64,000 nt of DNA, taken from the NCBI RefSeq assembly GCF_010093065.1, contig NZ_CP048113.1:4154001-4218000 (forward strand), given 5' to 3'. Below the pieces are notes generated by a model. That model worked only from the letters and a program-made list of their open reading frames with translations. It did not search any database and was not told the origin of the DNA. This document shows positions 17,207 to 26,393 of this stretch, piece by piece. The position numbers and the translations under genes were made by a program. Within the stretch, counting starts at the first letter, position 1; each line of letters opens with the position of its first letter. This DNA comes from Chitinophaga agri (GTDB taxonomy: Bacteria; Bacteroidota; Bacteroidia; Chitinophagales; Chitinophagaceae).

Positions 17207-17961
17207 AAATTGTACAGCATTTTGGTTAGTAAAATGGTTGGTCATTAAACCCAATAGGCCCCCTCGCAATGTATACTTACACTACGTATAAAATGGCATA
17301 AAACACCCTGTACACAATGAGCGCCATCCAGATAAATCTGGCATATTGCCTTGTCTTACTTGTGAACAGATGAGGGTGTCTGGTTACTGGGAAATCGTTG
17401 TCGATAAAAGCAAAAAATGCACTTTAATATTTAGCTCACTTCATGGTATATTGTTATATTGAATCGAACATTCCTTTCAGATATTGTTCCCTGTGTATAT
17501 ACTGGAAAGTAAGAATTAACAGTAAGGTAACCTTCATAAGCAAACTTTTTTTTGAGAAACTTAGCTGTTTATTTATCTCCTCCCTAATGTTCGTGCCGGA
17601 GATAGCCCTTCAATGTAGTAAGCCTGTAACATTAAATGTTCATGGCCTGTATTAGCATGTGTCATATCCTATTTATTTCATTTATTAAGACACAATATTA
17701 TTTTCGGACCGGGTAAAAATATTGCCTCTCCACATTTAAAATGTATCACCTTTTCCCTACCTTCAGCCTAAACTACGCGGTCGGGAATTATAAAGGAACC
17801 ACCAGTGGTCGGTAGTCACCTTCTTCTTTTTCCACAAAAGCCATTATAACAAGATATAACCAGGTTTGTTGTCCTCCATCGATAACTTGCCTGGTAAACT
17901 ATTTGTTATACATACCTAAATCAAAGAGGAACAACTGCCACTATACTGTAGAGACGGATCT
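17207..17961. promoter_or_regulatory. divergent control region between SusC and the sigma/FecR pair
   Basis: About 750 bp without a credible gene. It must hold the promoters for the leftward SusC operon and the rightward sigma factor operon. Visible short palindromes are CCAGAT-N2-ATCTGG at 17328-17341 and ACCAC-N2-GTGGT at 17798-17809. No clear TAnnTTTG box lies near either start, which fits promoters read by the ECF factor itself. An AT-rich open frame at 17443-17655 looks like chance. Confidence 0.4.
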
Positions 17962-18510
17962 ATGAAAGAAGAGAAGCTACATAATGAAGCCGAAATCTTA
18001 CAACGTCTACGCAAAGGAGAGGAATCTGCTTTACGGGAACTCGTAGACATGTACCGGCCACAAATGCTCATGGAAGCCTATTATCTGCTCAGAGATATGG
18101 CTGAGGCCGAAGATATCGTACAGGAAATATTTATCCGTTTCTGGAATCTTAAGGAGAAAGTAGAACTTAAACCATCCCTGCAGGCTTACCTTATACGTGC
18201 TACCCGCAACGAAAGTATTATCAAGATCAAAAAAGATAAAACACGGGATAAAAAACAACACGGCTATAGCTACTTCGTAGAATCCAGTACGCACATGAAA
18301 CCCTTCGAAAGTGCCGAACTGGCCAAAGAACTACAAAACGCCATCGACCACATTCCCCCGGCTGCACGAAAGTCTTTTATCAAACTATACCTGGAAGATA
18401 AAAGCCAGAAAACAATTGCGGCCGAACAAAACATTAGCCTGCAGGTAGTAAAGAATAATATCAGTAAAGCGCTGAAAATCCTGCGCGAAAAACTACACGC
18501 GGCAAAATAA
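17962..18510 (+). CDS. ECF sigma factor (FecI-like, sigma-70 family)
   Basis: A 182-residue ECF sigma factor. Region 2 is at about 20-85 (ALRELVDMYRPQMLMEAYYL, then AEDIVQEIFIRFWN, the core-binding and -10 recognition helices). Region 4 is at about 120-178 (LQNAIDHIPPAARKSFIKLY, then the HTH TIAAEQNISLQVVKNNISKA). This is the Bacteroidota sigma group that partners with FecR proteins. It should be held inactive by the FecR protein 50 bp downstream and released when SusC binds its ligand, then drive the divergent SusC operon (inference from family and layout). Confidence 0.95.
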   Translation: MKEEKLHNEAEILQRLRKGEESALRELVDMYRPQMLMEAYYLLRDMAEAEDIVQEIFIRFWNLKEKVELKPSLQAYLIRATRNESIIKIKKDKTRDKKQHGYSYFVESSTHMKPFESAELAKELQNAIDHIPPAARKSFIKLYLEDKSQKTIAAEQNISLQVVKNNISKALKILREKLHAAK

Positions 18511-18560
18511 TTGAAAAGGGCAGGTTACCTATTACTTAAATATTACTTTATATAGTACAG

Positions 18561-19703
18561 ATGAATACGAATCTCGAAGATATCAGATTATTAGTGTTGG
18601 ACGAAATATCCGGAACCCTCTCAGCGACCGGAAGGGAGACGTTATTCAACGAAATAGCTGTTAATGAAGATGCAAGGGAAATGCGTGATGACCTGTTAAA
18701 GGTCCTTACTCCTGAAATCGTTGCTCAAATCAAAAACCAACCTTTTCTTAACCCTGCCGATACTATCATCGGTCGAATACACCATCAACGTCGCAGAAAG
18801 GTGATTACTATCACGACCCTCGCAGCCACAGCAGCCGCTGCTATTATTGCATTCCTGGCTATTCCTGCTCTTTACAAACCGGAACAACCCAGCACGTCAG
18901 GAATACCAATCACCAGCACTGCACTGCCCAATAACAAAAATATACAGTTGCAGCTCTCCGGCGGCCAGGTCATCGACCTCAATGCCGATACCAGTCAGGT
19001 GGTAGGCAATGTGTCTATGCGGTCCAGCAAAAAGACGCTGACTTACTCAGCCAACCCATCTGCCGGCGCTGCCGAGTATGCGATACTCACAGTGCCTGCC
19101 GGTAAAGATTATACCATCCGGCTATCCGACGGATCGTCCATACAACTAAATGCCGCCACCTCTATACGCTTCCCACTGGCCTTTAAAGGCAACTACAGGG
19201 AAGTGTATATTAATGGCGAAGCTTACCTGACAGTAGCGCAACAGGCCGGCCATCCATTTATTGTCCACCTCCCCAATACCACTGTTAAAGTACTAGGCAC
19301 TGAATTTAACGTCAATACATATGACAGTGGAACTGCGAAAATAGCCCTGGTACAGGGCGCTGTAAAAGTAGTAGGCGCCAAAGACAGCCTGCAGCTCTCC
19401 CCCGGACAGGAAGCGGTCTATACGCCCGACCAACTCAGCGCAGCACCGTTTGATGAAACAGATGTCCTCAGCTGGAGAATTGGCAAATTCATATTCAGTA
19501 ACGCCAAACTCGAAGAAGTATGCCGCGTTATTCCCCGTCTCTATGGCATCTCCCTGGAAATAGATAATAAAGACGCTGGTGACAAACGCTTCTCCGGAGT
19601 AATAGACAGACATCAGCCAGTGGAAAATCTGCTGAAAGCATTGAAAGCCACCAATGGCATAGATTATTATACCGATAAAAATGGCACATTCCACATCAAA
19701 TAG
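18561..19703 (+). CDS. FecR family anti-sigma factor
   Basis: A 380-residue inner-membrane protein. Residues 1-78 are the cytoplasmic sigma-binding region. A transmembrane helix lies at about 80-103 (VITITTLAATAAAAIIAFLA). The periplasmic FecR domain covers about 155-260 (TVPAGKDYTIRLSDGSSIQL, KVLGTEFNVNTYD, LVQGAVKVV). A DUF4974-type C-terminal domain at about 310-380 (FIFSNAKLEEVCRVIPRLYG) is an STN-like fold that docks with the receptor. It transmits substrate occupancy of the STN-bearing SusC (13847-17206) to the sigma factor. The pair forms an operon. GC content is host-like, unlike the enzymes of the locus. Confidence 0.95.
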   Translation: MNTNLEDIRLLVLDEISGTLSATGRETLFNEIAVNEDAREMRDDLLKVLTPEIVAQIKNQPFLNPADTIIGRIHHQRRRKVITITTLAATAAAAIIAFLAIPALYKPEQPSTSGIPITSTALPNNKNIQLQLSGGQVIDLNADTSQVVGNVSMRSSKKTLTYSANPSAGAAEYAILTVPAGKDYTIRLSDGSSIQLNAATSIRFPLAFKGNYREVYINGEAYLTVAQQAGHPFIVHLPNTTVKVLGTEFNVNTYDSGTAKIALVQGAVKVVGAKDSLQLSPGQEAVYTPDQLSAAPFDETDVLSWRIGKFIFSNAKLEEVCRVIPRLYGISLEIDNKDAGDKRFSGVIDRHQPVENLLKALKATNGIDYYTDKNGTFHIK

Positions 19704-20026
19704 CAAGTCATTATTCATCGCCATGTCTACATATTCATCCTGCAATGACCCATCAAAAAAACGTCCTTGTACGTTCCCCAAAAATAAACCCCAATTTCAT
19801 CCATTGTATGCCCACCTCTCTTCCCTTTAATACATTATTTCCTCCCCCATATCACATCTGCATCAAGTCCACCACACCAACATATCCTGTTCATAACCAA
19901 CTAAATATAAACACACAACAGACTTCATGTGCTCCGGGCAAACAACCTTTGAACCATTTCCCATCCTTCTGCGCACCACTAAATCTCCTCCCACTCAAAT
20001 GACAGATTAATTGTAATTTCGCCCCC
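19704..20026. other. G-poor intergenic stretch upstream of the MOSC gene
   Basis: About 320 bp with no convincing gene. The plus strand is strikingly C-rich and G-poor: by eye about 14 G in the ~220 bases from 19781 to 20000, against many more C. An open frame at 19745-20002 lacks a signal peptide, domain or codon pattern and is probably chance. The last bases hold a -7-like box (TAATTTCG, 20014-20021) five bases before the MOSC start codon. Confidence 0.4.
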
Positions 20027-20815
20027 ATGTTACAAGTCAGTGAATTATACATCTACCCGGTAAAATCTCTCGGAGGCATCGCTCTCGATAAAGCTGAAAT
20101 TACCGACCGCGGCTTCAAATACGATCGCCGCTGGATGCTCATTGATGACAATAACAGGTTCCTTACCCAACGGGAACATTATAATATGGCGCTCTTTAAA
20201 TTACAACTCACCGCCGAAGGCATCGTTGTGCGCTTTGAAGAAGACGCGTTCACTATTCCTTTCCAGCCGCAAACAACCATCACCGAACAGGTGACCATCT
20301 GGGAGGATACCTGCGCTGCCACCATCGTTAGTGATAACGCCAATACCTGGTTCTCAGAGAAAATGCAAATCCCCTGCCGGCTGGTTTATATGCCGGAGAA
20401 TAGCCTGAGAAAAGTAGACACAGCTTATGCTAAACAGGAAGAGATCGTGTCATTTGCTGATGGATATCCTTTTCTGTTGATAGGACAGGCATCTCTCGAT
20501 GAACTGAACGGCAGACTCCCTTCCGCAGTACCCATGAACCGTTTCCGGCCCAATATTGTATTTACCGGTGGCACTCCCTTCCAGGAAGATGAGATGCAAC
20601 AATTCCGGATCGGAGATATCAACTTTTTTGGCGTTAAGCCCTGCGGCCGCTGTGTGATGACTACTGTCGATCAACAGACCGCTGTTAAAGGGAAGGAACC
20701 ATTGAAAACACTCGCCAGCTATCGTACCAGCAATAAAAAAGTGCTGTTTGGACAAAATCTACTGCACAAAGGAATAGGGGTTATCCACAAACACGATCAG
20801 CTGCACCTGCTATAA
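20027..20815 (+). CDS. MOSC domain protein (YcbX/mARC-like)
   Basis: A 262-residue cytosolic protein. The N-terminal MOSC_N beta-barrel (residues ~1-115) begins VSELYIYPVKSLGG and includes GFKYDRRWMLID and FLTQRE. The MOSC domain (about 125-255) has FADGYPFLLIG, RFRPNIVFTGG and the key KPCGRCVMTTVD motif, whose second Cys is the expected molybdenum cofactor ligand. Relatives reduce N-hydroxylated compounds using molybdopterin, and bacterial YcbX takes electrons from a separate reductase. No molybdopterin synthesis genes are nearby. A -7-like box ends five bases before the ATG, so the transcript may lack a leader. Confidence 0.9.
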   Translation: MLQVSELYIYPVKSLGGIALDKAEITDRGFKYDRRWMLIDDNNRFLTQREHYNMALFKLQLTAEGIVVRFEEDAFTIPFQPQTTITEQVTIWEDTCAATIVSDNANTWFSEKMQIPCRLVYMPENSLRKVDTAYAKQEEIVSFADGYPFLLIGQASLDELNGRLPSAVPMNRFRPNIVFTGGTPFQEDEMQQFRIGDINFFGVKPCGRCVMTTVDQQTAVKGKEPLKTLASYRTSNKKVLFGQNLLHKGIGVIHKHDQLHLL

Positions 20816-20956
20816 TAATTATCCCTACCTATCCCGAATATTATATTATATAATAATATAATTACTATATTACCCCTGAATATTGAATACCTCCCATATC
20901 ATGGGATTAAATTTTGCATTGTACACTATTAACGTTCGGGAAGAAATCACCTATCT

Positions 20957-21994
20957 ATGAAAAAACTGTATGCCATGATGCTGGCTTCACTAACGCTGTA
21001 TTCCTGTAGTTCAACAAATCTTGTCTACATCAGCGTCCAGCAACCAGCGCCTGTCACCATCTCTCCCAATATTAAAAACATTGGGATCATTAACAGAAGC
21101 GCTGTCACCGACAAAAACAAAGCGCTGGATATTGTCGACAAGGTATTGACCATCGAAGGTGATAGTCTCGATATCCTGGCCTCCCGTGCCAGCGTCAACG
21201 GATTGGCGGATGAACTGATCAAAAACACCAGATTTACAACGGTCACTGCATTCAATAGCATAGAACTGCGATCGAATGTTCCGGGTCAATTTCAGGCACC
21301 GCTTTCCTGGGACGTCGTCGAGAAAATCTGCCGGGATAAAAAGATAGATGCCCTCTTCTCACTCGAACTCTTTGACACTGATTCCAAAGTAAGCTACGCA
21401 GCCATCCCTGTTGCCATGAAAACACCTTTAGGCAATATTCCCGGCATTGAACACCAGGCAAATATGCTTACCACCATCAAAACAGGATGGCGTATATATG
21501 ATCCCGCTGAAAAACTTGTGCTGGATGAATATCCCATCACCAAAGATCTTCAGCTATCCGGAAAAGGTATCAATCCGGTAGCAGCTGCAGGTGCCATTAT
21601 TAATAGAAAAGACGCAGTAAAAGACATCAGCAGAAAAGCAGGGCAGGAATATGCACTCAGGATCATCCCTTACTGGATCCGGGTCAACAGGGACTATTAT
21701 GTAAAAGGCACGGATAATTTCAGTATCGCTAAACGTAAAGCCCAAACCGGCAACTGGGACGGTGCTGCCGAACTATGGAAAAAAGAGACCACATCCACCA
21801 GCAGCAAGATCGCCGGCAGGGCATGTTATAACATGGCCATTATCTGTGAGATCAACGGACAACTGGACCTTGCTATCGAATGGGCACAGAAAGCATATGA
21901 AAACTACAATAACAAACTGGCCCTTCGCTATGTGAACATTCTCAAAAACAGAAAAGAAAGGAATAATCTGCTGCAATATCAGCAGCAGGGATAA
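20957..21994 (+). CDS. DUF6340-type lipoprotein with TPR-like tail
   Basis: A 345-residue lipoprotein. The signal peptide ends in a lipobox (LYSC, Cys17) followed by SSTNLVYISVQQPAPV, typical of the DUF6340 family in Bacteroidota. The middle region alternates strands and helices (DKVLTIEGDSLDILASRASV, KKIDALFSLELFD). Residues ~245-330 form two TPR-like helical hairpins (FSIAKRKAQTGNWDGAAELW, RACYNMAIICEINGQLDLAI). It is envelope-anchored; its function is unknown and TPR suggests partner binding. The upstream 140 bp is very AT-rich. A 14-bp hairpin follows the stop. Confidence 0.75.
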   Translation: MKKLYAMMLASLTLYSCSSTNLVYISVQQPAPVTISPNIKNIGIINRSAVTDKNKALDIVDKVLTIEGDSLDILASRASVNGLADELIKNTRFTTVTAFNSIELRSNVPGQFQAPLSWDVVEKICRDKKIDALFSLELFDTDSKVSYAAIPVAMKTPLGNIPGIEHQANMLTTIKTGWRIYDPAEKLVLDEYPITKDLQLSGKGINPVAAAGAIINRKDAVKDISRKAGQEYALRIIPYWIRVNRDYYVKGTDNFSIAKRKAQTGNWDGAAELWKKETTSTSSKIAGRACYNMAIICEINGQLDLAIEWAQKAYENYNNKLALRYVNILKNRKERNNLLQYQQQG

Positions 21995-22001
21995 CTACAA
22001 C

Positions 22002-22036
22002 AGATCTATGGCGGTCATTTAAACCGCCATAGATCT
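22002..22036. terminator. hairpin between convergent genes
   Basis: A perfect 14-bp stem (22002-22015 with 22023-22036) has a 7-nt loop. There is no long T-tract on either side. It reaches into the stop codon of the DUF2461 gene on the minus strand. It is probably a shared terminator or RNA-stabilising hairpin. Confidence 0.6.
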
Positions 22037-22725
22037 TATAAAGACTCCCCATTAATATCAGTAGTCAGCACCTCACTCATGTAGTCTAAAAATGGCCGCA
22101 TTTGCTTGTATGCCTGATTCATCTCTTTCACCAGATGGCCACTCAGTACTACTTCATCGGAAAAATCCTTTTTCAGTATAAACTGTTTGTAACGCAACAG
22201 ATCTATTGCCTCATGCCCGGGATCGAATCCCTTAGGTGCTGTTTTTAACTGCTCGCCCTGCAATGCGCCAAAAGCAGCGACAAATGACTTTGCATGCAGG
22301 ATCTTACGCAATGGCGCGGGATCAAATGCGATCTCTTCCCTGATACGCTTAAGGTCTTCTGTATTTGGTCCCCAGAAACCTCCCGCTACAAAGCTATTCC
22401 CCGGTTCCAGGTGAAAATAGTAGCCACCCCTCCGATACTTTGTAGCTCGCTTAAAACTACCCGCCCAATGCTGCTTATAAGGTGTTTTATCATTTGAGAA
22501 ACGGGTATCCCTGTAAATCCTGTACAAACTATCTTTACCAGAAAGTGTCTCTATTTCATCATGCGATTTAAGTTCCTGTAATAACCCTTCTGCAAACGTC
22601 TCCATGACCAACAACTGCTCCAGGTAAGTCTCCTTATGCGCATTAAACCACTCCCTGTTATTGTTCTTTTTTAATTTATTCAGAAAATCAAATACCGATG
22701 TACTAATAACTGCCTTTTTCGCCAT
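22036..22725 (-). CDS. DUF2461 family protein
   Basis: A 229-residue protein starting at ATG 22723-22725 (MAKKAVIST). The frame stays open 40 codons upstream, but that part would run into the divergent SDR promoter and lacks conservation-like character. DUF2461 (TIGR02453) features are clear: FLNKLKKNNNREWFNAHK near the start, LYRIYRDTRFSNDKTPYKQH, GGYYFHLEPGNSFVAGGFW, and the KQFILKKDF segment. The family is widespread and of unknown function; its conserved Arg/His/Lys set looks enzymatic. It is divergent from the SDR at 22861 and convergent with the DUF6340 gene. Confidence 0.9.
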   Translation of the reverse strand: MAKKAVISTSVFDFLNKLKKNNNREWFNAHKETYLEQLLVMETFAEGLLQELKSHDEIETLSGKDSLYRIYRDTRFSNDKTPYKQHWAGSFKRATKYRRGGYYFHLEPGNSFVAGGFWGPNTEDLKRIREEIAFDPAPLRKILHAKSFVAAFGALQGEQLKTAPKGFDPGHEAIDLLRYKQFILKKDFSDEVVLSGHLVKEMNQAYKQMRPFLDYMSEVLTTDINGESL

Positions 22726-22828
22726 AAACCCATTTTTAATATAACCGCATAAAGGTACAATATCCGGCGCACGTAAAAATGTATCAGTAAATCCGACATT
22801 TACGTCATTCCCTTGATAGCCGCGGATG

Positions 22829-22836
22829 TAGCTTTG
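22829..22836 (+). promoter_or_regulatory. candidate -7 promoter box of the SDR gene
   Basis: TAGCTTTG matches TAnnTTTG exactly and lies 24 bp before the ATG at 22861. No TTG lies at exactly 19 bp; the nearest is at 22813-22815 with 13 bp spacing. Confidence 0.4.
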
Positions 22837-22860
22837 TCCTACCAATTTAAAAATAATACA

Positions 22861-23679
22861 ATGGCAAAGATCATATTTATAACCGGCGCCTCCAGAGGAT
22901 TCGGTAAAGCATGGGCAGAAGCGCTGCTGAAACGTGGCGATAAAGTAGCTGCCACAGCAAGAGACACATCATCATTAAATGACCTTAAAGAAAAATATGG
23001 TAACGCTGTTCTCCCTCTGCAGCTGGATGTACACGACAGAACTGCCGCTTTCTCAGCTATACAACAAGCCTATAAACATTTCGGCCGTATTGACGTCGTT
23101 ATCAATAATGCAGGATATGGCTTACAGGGGGCAATAGAGGAGACTACGGAAGAACAGGCACGTAAACAAATGGAGACTAACTTCTTTGGATTATTATGGG
23201 TCACTCAGGCGGCGTTACCTGTCATGCGTGAACAAAAAAACGGACATATCATCCAGGTATCCAGCTTCCTCGGACATGCCACTTTACCCACACTGGGACT
23301 GTACAACGCGTCGAAATTTGCTGTTGAAGGTCTTAGTGAAACACTTGCTGCAGAAGTAAAGCCATTTGGTATTAAAATATCGCTGGTAGAACCTAATGGC
23401 TACGCTACCGAATTCTGGGGTGGCAGTTCCTACGCACAAACTGAACACACCCCTTTATATGACCCGCTTCGTGAAGCCATTCAAAACACTGTTAAGCCAG
23501 AACACTTCGGCAAGATGGAAGCCACCAATGTAGCACTACTTAAACTGATAGACAGCCCAAATCCACCTTTACGCCTCTTTATGGGTAAAATAGCTTACCC
23601 TGTGGTAAAACAGGTGTATGAGCAACGTCTCGCCGAATGGGAGGCATGGAATGATGTGGCAATAGCTGCGCATGGATGA
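22861..23679 (+). CDS. SDR family oxidoreductase
   Basis: A 272-residue SDR. The start is ATG 22861, which opens directly into the first strand (MAKIIFITGASRGFG); the frame is open 16 codons further up. TGASRGFG is at 8-15, followed by the NNAG strand end, a Ser in the VSSFLG segment and the YNASK catalytic pair. The region after the catalytic helix (ISLVEPNGYATEFWG) and the length fit the retinol/17-beta-hydroxysteroid dehydrogenase-like SDRs often annotated in Bacteroidota. The substrate is unknown. It is a single gene with its own promoter box and a downstream hairpin. Confidence 0.9.
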   Translation: MAKIIFITGASRGFGKAWAEALLKRGDKVAATARDTSSLNDLKEKYGNAVLPLQLDVHDRTAAFSAIQQAYKHFGRIDVVINNAGYGLQGAIEETTEEQARKQMETNFFGLLWVTQAALPVMREQKNGHIIQVSSFLGHATLPTLGLYNASKFAVEGLSETLAAEVKPFGIKISLVEPNGYATEFWGGSSYAQTEHTPLYDPLREAIQNTVKPEHFGKMEATNVALLKLIDSPNPPLRLFMGKIAYPVVKQVYEQRLAEWEAWNDVAIAAHG

Positions 23680-23688
23680 TATACACAA

Positions 23689-23727
23689 CAGCATCTGTAT
23701 GAAATGACTTGCGCCATACAGATGCTG
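23689..23727 (+). terminator. hairpin terminator of the SDR gene
   Basis: A perfect 13-bp stem (23689-23701 with 23715-23727) has a 13-nt loop. Only CTTTAAG follows, so the T-tract is weak. Confidence 0.65.
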
Positions 23728-23799
23728 CTTTAAGATGCTGATAATGAAACCATCATCCTATAACCCAATCGCTTACACGCATGCACCCGGCATAATTTT

Positions 23800-23829
23800 T
23801 TGAAAATCAGAAAACAAGCAATAGCTTTG
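23800..23829 (+). promoter_or_regulatory. consensus Bacteroidota promoter (TTG-N19-TAGCTTTG)
   Basis: TTG (23800-23802), exactly 19 nt, then TAGCTTTG (23822-23829): both elements and the spacing match the consensus. The predicted leader to the ATG at 23908 is about 73 nt. Confidence 0.75.
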
Positions 23830-23907
23830 TAACTCCTTATATATTCTTCTCTAAACCGAGACCTTCATCCAGGTAGAATCGTATTCTATTATTTTATTAC
23901 ATTGTAT

Positions 23908-25221
23908 ATGACACAATCATTATCCTGGAAACAAAGGACCAGTAGCCGCATTACATTTCTATTGAAACTTTTCCTAATGCTGATCATTTTGCTCATTGTC
24001 TACGGCATCAGCATTGCTTTCACAAACGGAGCCTGTCAGGGGAAACTCGCAGCTGGCATTACCATTGTCATCGTCGCGGCAACAGGATGGCTATTCAAAA
24101 AACTGAATTGGTTATCCTCATTGACACGGTTATGCACGTGTTTACTTTTGCTGGTACTTTTCACCGCATTTGTTATCTATACTATTATTCCCGTCGCATC
24201 CGGCCTTCCGGTAAAAACACCGGCCGATCTACCAGGTATTACGACCAGGTACTGGCAACTAAAAACCGGTAGCAGAATAGCTTACTATAAATTTGATGCA
24301 TCACCAGGTGTCAATAAGAAAACAACGCCTATTATTTTCATACACGGGGGGCCAGGAGCGTATATCCGGCAACTGGAAACAAACTTCTTTTCTTCTTTCA
24401 CCGCGGATGGATATGATGTATACCTCTATGACCAGGCGGGCTCCGGCAGAAGTGGATTACTGCCTAAATCAGATTATTCACATCAGAGGAATATACAGGA
24501 CTTTGAAGCCATACTCAACACGATCAATGCCAGGCAGTATATTATTATCGGTCAATCGTATGGTGGCGCTATGCTCGCTGATATCACGGCAGATAGTACT
24601 ATCGCCGCACGTATTGCCAGGGCTATCCTTGTAGAACCGGGAGTAACCGTAAAAGAAACTGACCACCCTGTATTCGCTAAATCTCCTAACGCGTTACAGG
24701 AAAATGTAGATATTCCTTTCAGGATCTTTTTCGGTTTCTTCATCAATCCAACAGGAGAATTCACCTCTCAGAATGAAGTGATCAATTATTTCGGCGCACA
24801 CCCTGCACTCACCCAAAAACTATTCAGACAGTCATTCCCGGCCAAAGACAGTAACCGTGTACCTGCTGTTGACATAAGTGTCATCAATTTCTCCATAGTG
24901 GGCATTGTCCCGCAACAGATCACCATCTATAACCGGCAACTTGCAGCAGACTACCAAAAGGTACATGTTCCCACCATGCTGATGCTGGGAGAGAGTTCCT
25001 ATATAGAAAGGAATGCTCCGATGGACCTGCTGGACATTAATCCAAATATTACACGCGTACAATACTTCAAAAACACCGGGCATATTCTCTGGAATGGATT
25101 GGATAGTAACAACCAGCTAGTCAGACAGTCGATACTCGAATTTCTGAATGACGAGCCACCTACTATTCCTGATTATCCCAAGCGCGCGGACATTAAACAG
25201 TTCCTGAGAGAAAGATTATAA
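23908..25221 (+). CDS. membrane-anchored alpha/beta hydrolase (prolyl aminopeptidase-like, S33)
   Basis: A 437-residue protein starting at ATG 23908. Three hydrophobic segments (about 14-38, 48-63, 74-95) place the N-terminus in the inner membrane, with the catalytic domain after residue ~100. That domain has the HGGPGAY oxyanion motif typical of proline iminopeptidases, the LYDQAGSGRS loop, nucleophile Ser217 in GQSYGG, and a C-terminal NTGHILW with the catalytic His. S33 members cleave N-terminal proline or related substrates, though the family also contains esterases. It is a single gene with a textbook promoter and a strong terminator. Confidence 0.88.
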   Translation: MTQSLSWKQRTSSRITFLLKLFLMLIILLIVYGISIAFTNGACQGKLAAGITIVIVAATGWLFKKLNWLSSLTRLCTCLLLLVLFTAFVIYTIIPVASGLPVKTPADLPGITTRYWQLKTGSRIAYYKFDASPGVNKKTTPIIFIHGGPGAYIRQLETNFFSSFTADGYDVYLYDQAGSGRSGLLPKSDYSHQRNIQDFEAILNTINARQYIIIGQSYGGAMLADITADSTIAARIARAILVEPGVTVKETDHPVFAKSPNALQENVDIPFRIFFGFFINPTGEFTSQNEVINYFGAHPALTQKLFRQSFPAKDSNRVPAVDISVINFSIVGIVPQQITIYNRQLAADYQKVHVPTMLMLGESSYIERNAPMDLLDINPNITRVQYFKNTGHILWNGLDSNNQLVRQSILEFLNDEPPTIPDYPKRADIKQFLRERL

Positions 25222-25225
25222 ATAT

Positions 25226-25265
25226 CAAGGCTGTTACAAACGATTTGTAACAGCCTTGGTATTTT
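25226..25265 (+). terminator. intrinsic terminator of the S33-like gene
   Basis: A perfect 15-bp stem (25226-25240 with 25244-25258) has a 3-nt loop and is followed by GTATTTT. Confidence 0.85.
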
Positions 25266-25331
25266 AAGGTTATTCATCTTTGCAAGTATGCACATTACAG
25301 GTGCCCAGCAATGAGATCCGTTTTGTTTCAA

Positions 25332-26393
25332 TTACTGACAGGCCGCTATCCGCGGATTCTCTGTGGCATTACAGGAAAATAAGTACTTGCTCTGCAGAAA
25401 CGAAGGAACAGGATTATCAGTTACCGTCAACGGTGTAAGTGCCTGTCCTTTATAAGAAGGTAATGTAACCTGCTCTGCTGAACCATTCCCTAAAGCAACA
25501 TTCTTCGCACCACTATTCCCATTAAAACTATAATCAATCATCGCATCCAATAACCTGTAAATGACATAATAATCATATGCATCATAGGCAGAACGGGTAT
25601 TGGGCAAATCATGTTCCGCGGTATAGGTATATGTCGGTAAAACACTCTTTTTTACCAGGATGAAATCCTTCTCTGACGCCGGGATATTAACGTGTTTAAA
25701 AACATCTATGGCCATCCGGTGATCATTTGTAACATCATCATTATAGACCTGTGTGATCAATTTCGTATTTGCCGGGAATCGCTGTAGTTGTGAATCGGGC
25801 AACTGATAGGAATACCATTGCGCCATAGCGAAAATAAACCGCCCACTCTCGCCCCAGTGCTCTGTGGTAAAAGCCTTATAGGCCAATGCGAAAGAGGCTC
25901 CTCCACCAAAAGAATGCCCCATAAAACCGACTTTCTTCGTATCAATAATGCCGGGGTAATCTGTCACAGCTTTCTTAAAACTCTGCCAGAGCGTATTATA
26001 CCGATCATCAACAGTGACGCCGGTAGTAGGATAGGGGGCAAATACCACGGCATAACCCTTCTTTGCTATAAACTCATACAACCCGATATTGTAGGCACTC
26101 TCCTCTCCCCCAAAAGGATGTGAGTAAAAGATCACCGGACGGGCCGTTGTCAATTCTTTAGGATAAAAGATCTCTACCTGTTTGCCAGCATATGCCGGAC
26201 TGGCAAAACTGACCTTCGCTACGGTATAACTGCCGTCCTTACCATAACCGCTTGCCGGTCGGGATATAGGTCCGTCAAGATCATCATCGATGTCCGTAAC
26301 AGTGGTATCCGAAGATGGTGGGGTATTATCACCCCGGCTACCCTTTGAGCAGGAAGCCAGCAGGAACAATGCAAATAATAAAAGAGGTCTCAT
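25332..26393 (-). CDS. alpha/beta hydrolase lipoprotein
   Basis: A 353-residue lipoprotein (lipobox LLASC, Cys15). A low-complexity Asp/Ser/Thr linker (about 20-45) leads to an alpha/beta-hydrolase domain with VIFYSHPFGG oxyanion strand and nucleophile Ser161 in GHSFGGG. The likely His lies in AEHDLP. The architecture resembles platelet-activating-factor acetylhydrolase/dienelactone hydrolase-type esterases. It is anchored in the envelope. It converges with the S33-like gene, with only the 25226-25265 terminator between. The 270 bp upstream to the next gene (26394-26666) holds no gene and only a short GCTCC-ATC-AGGAGC type palindrome. Confidence 0.8.
   Translation of the reverse strand: MRPLLLFALFLLASCSKGSRGDNTPPSSDTTVTDIDDDLDGPISRPASGYGKDGSYTVAKVSFASPAYAGKQVEIFYPKELTTARPVIFYSHPFGGEESAYNIGLYEFIAKKGYAVVFAPYPTTGVTVDDRYNTLWQSFKKAVTDYPGIIDTKKVGFMGHSFGGGASFALAYKAFTTEHWGESGRFIFAMAQWYSYQLPDSQLQRFPANTKLITQVYNDDVTNDHRMAIDVFKHVNIPASEKDFILVKKSVLPTYTYTAEHDLPNTRSAYDAYDYYVIYRLLDAMIDYSFNGNSGAKNVALGNGSAEQVTLPSYKGQALTPLTVTDNPVPSFLQSKYLFSCNATENPRIAACQ

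Noticed and set aside
13847..17269. SusC start 21 codons further upstream at 17269
   Set aside because: The added residues precede the signal sequence and would hinder export; ATG at 17206 gives a normal signal peptide.
17443..17655. Open frame of 70 codons in the SusC/sigma control region
   Set aside because: AT-rich, no signal peptide or domain, Cys-rich random-looking composition, and inside the region needed for two promoters.
19745..20002. Open frame of 85 codons before the MOSC gene
   Set aside because: The absence of stops follows from the C-rich, G-poor composition; the protein is Pro/Thr/His-rich without a fold-like pattern.
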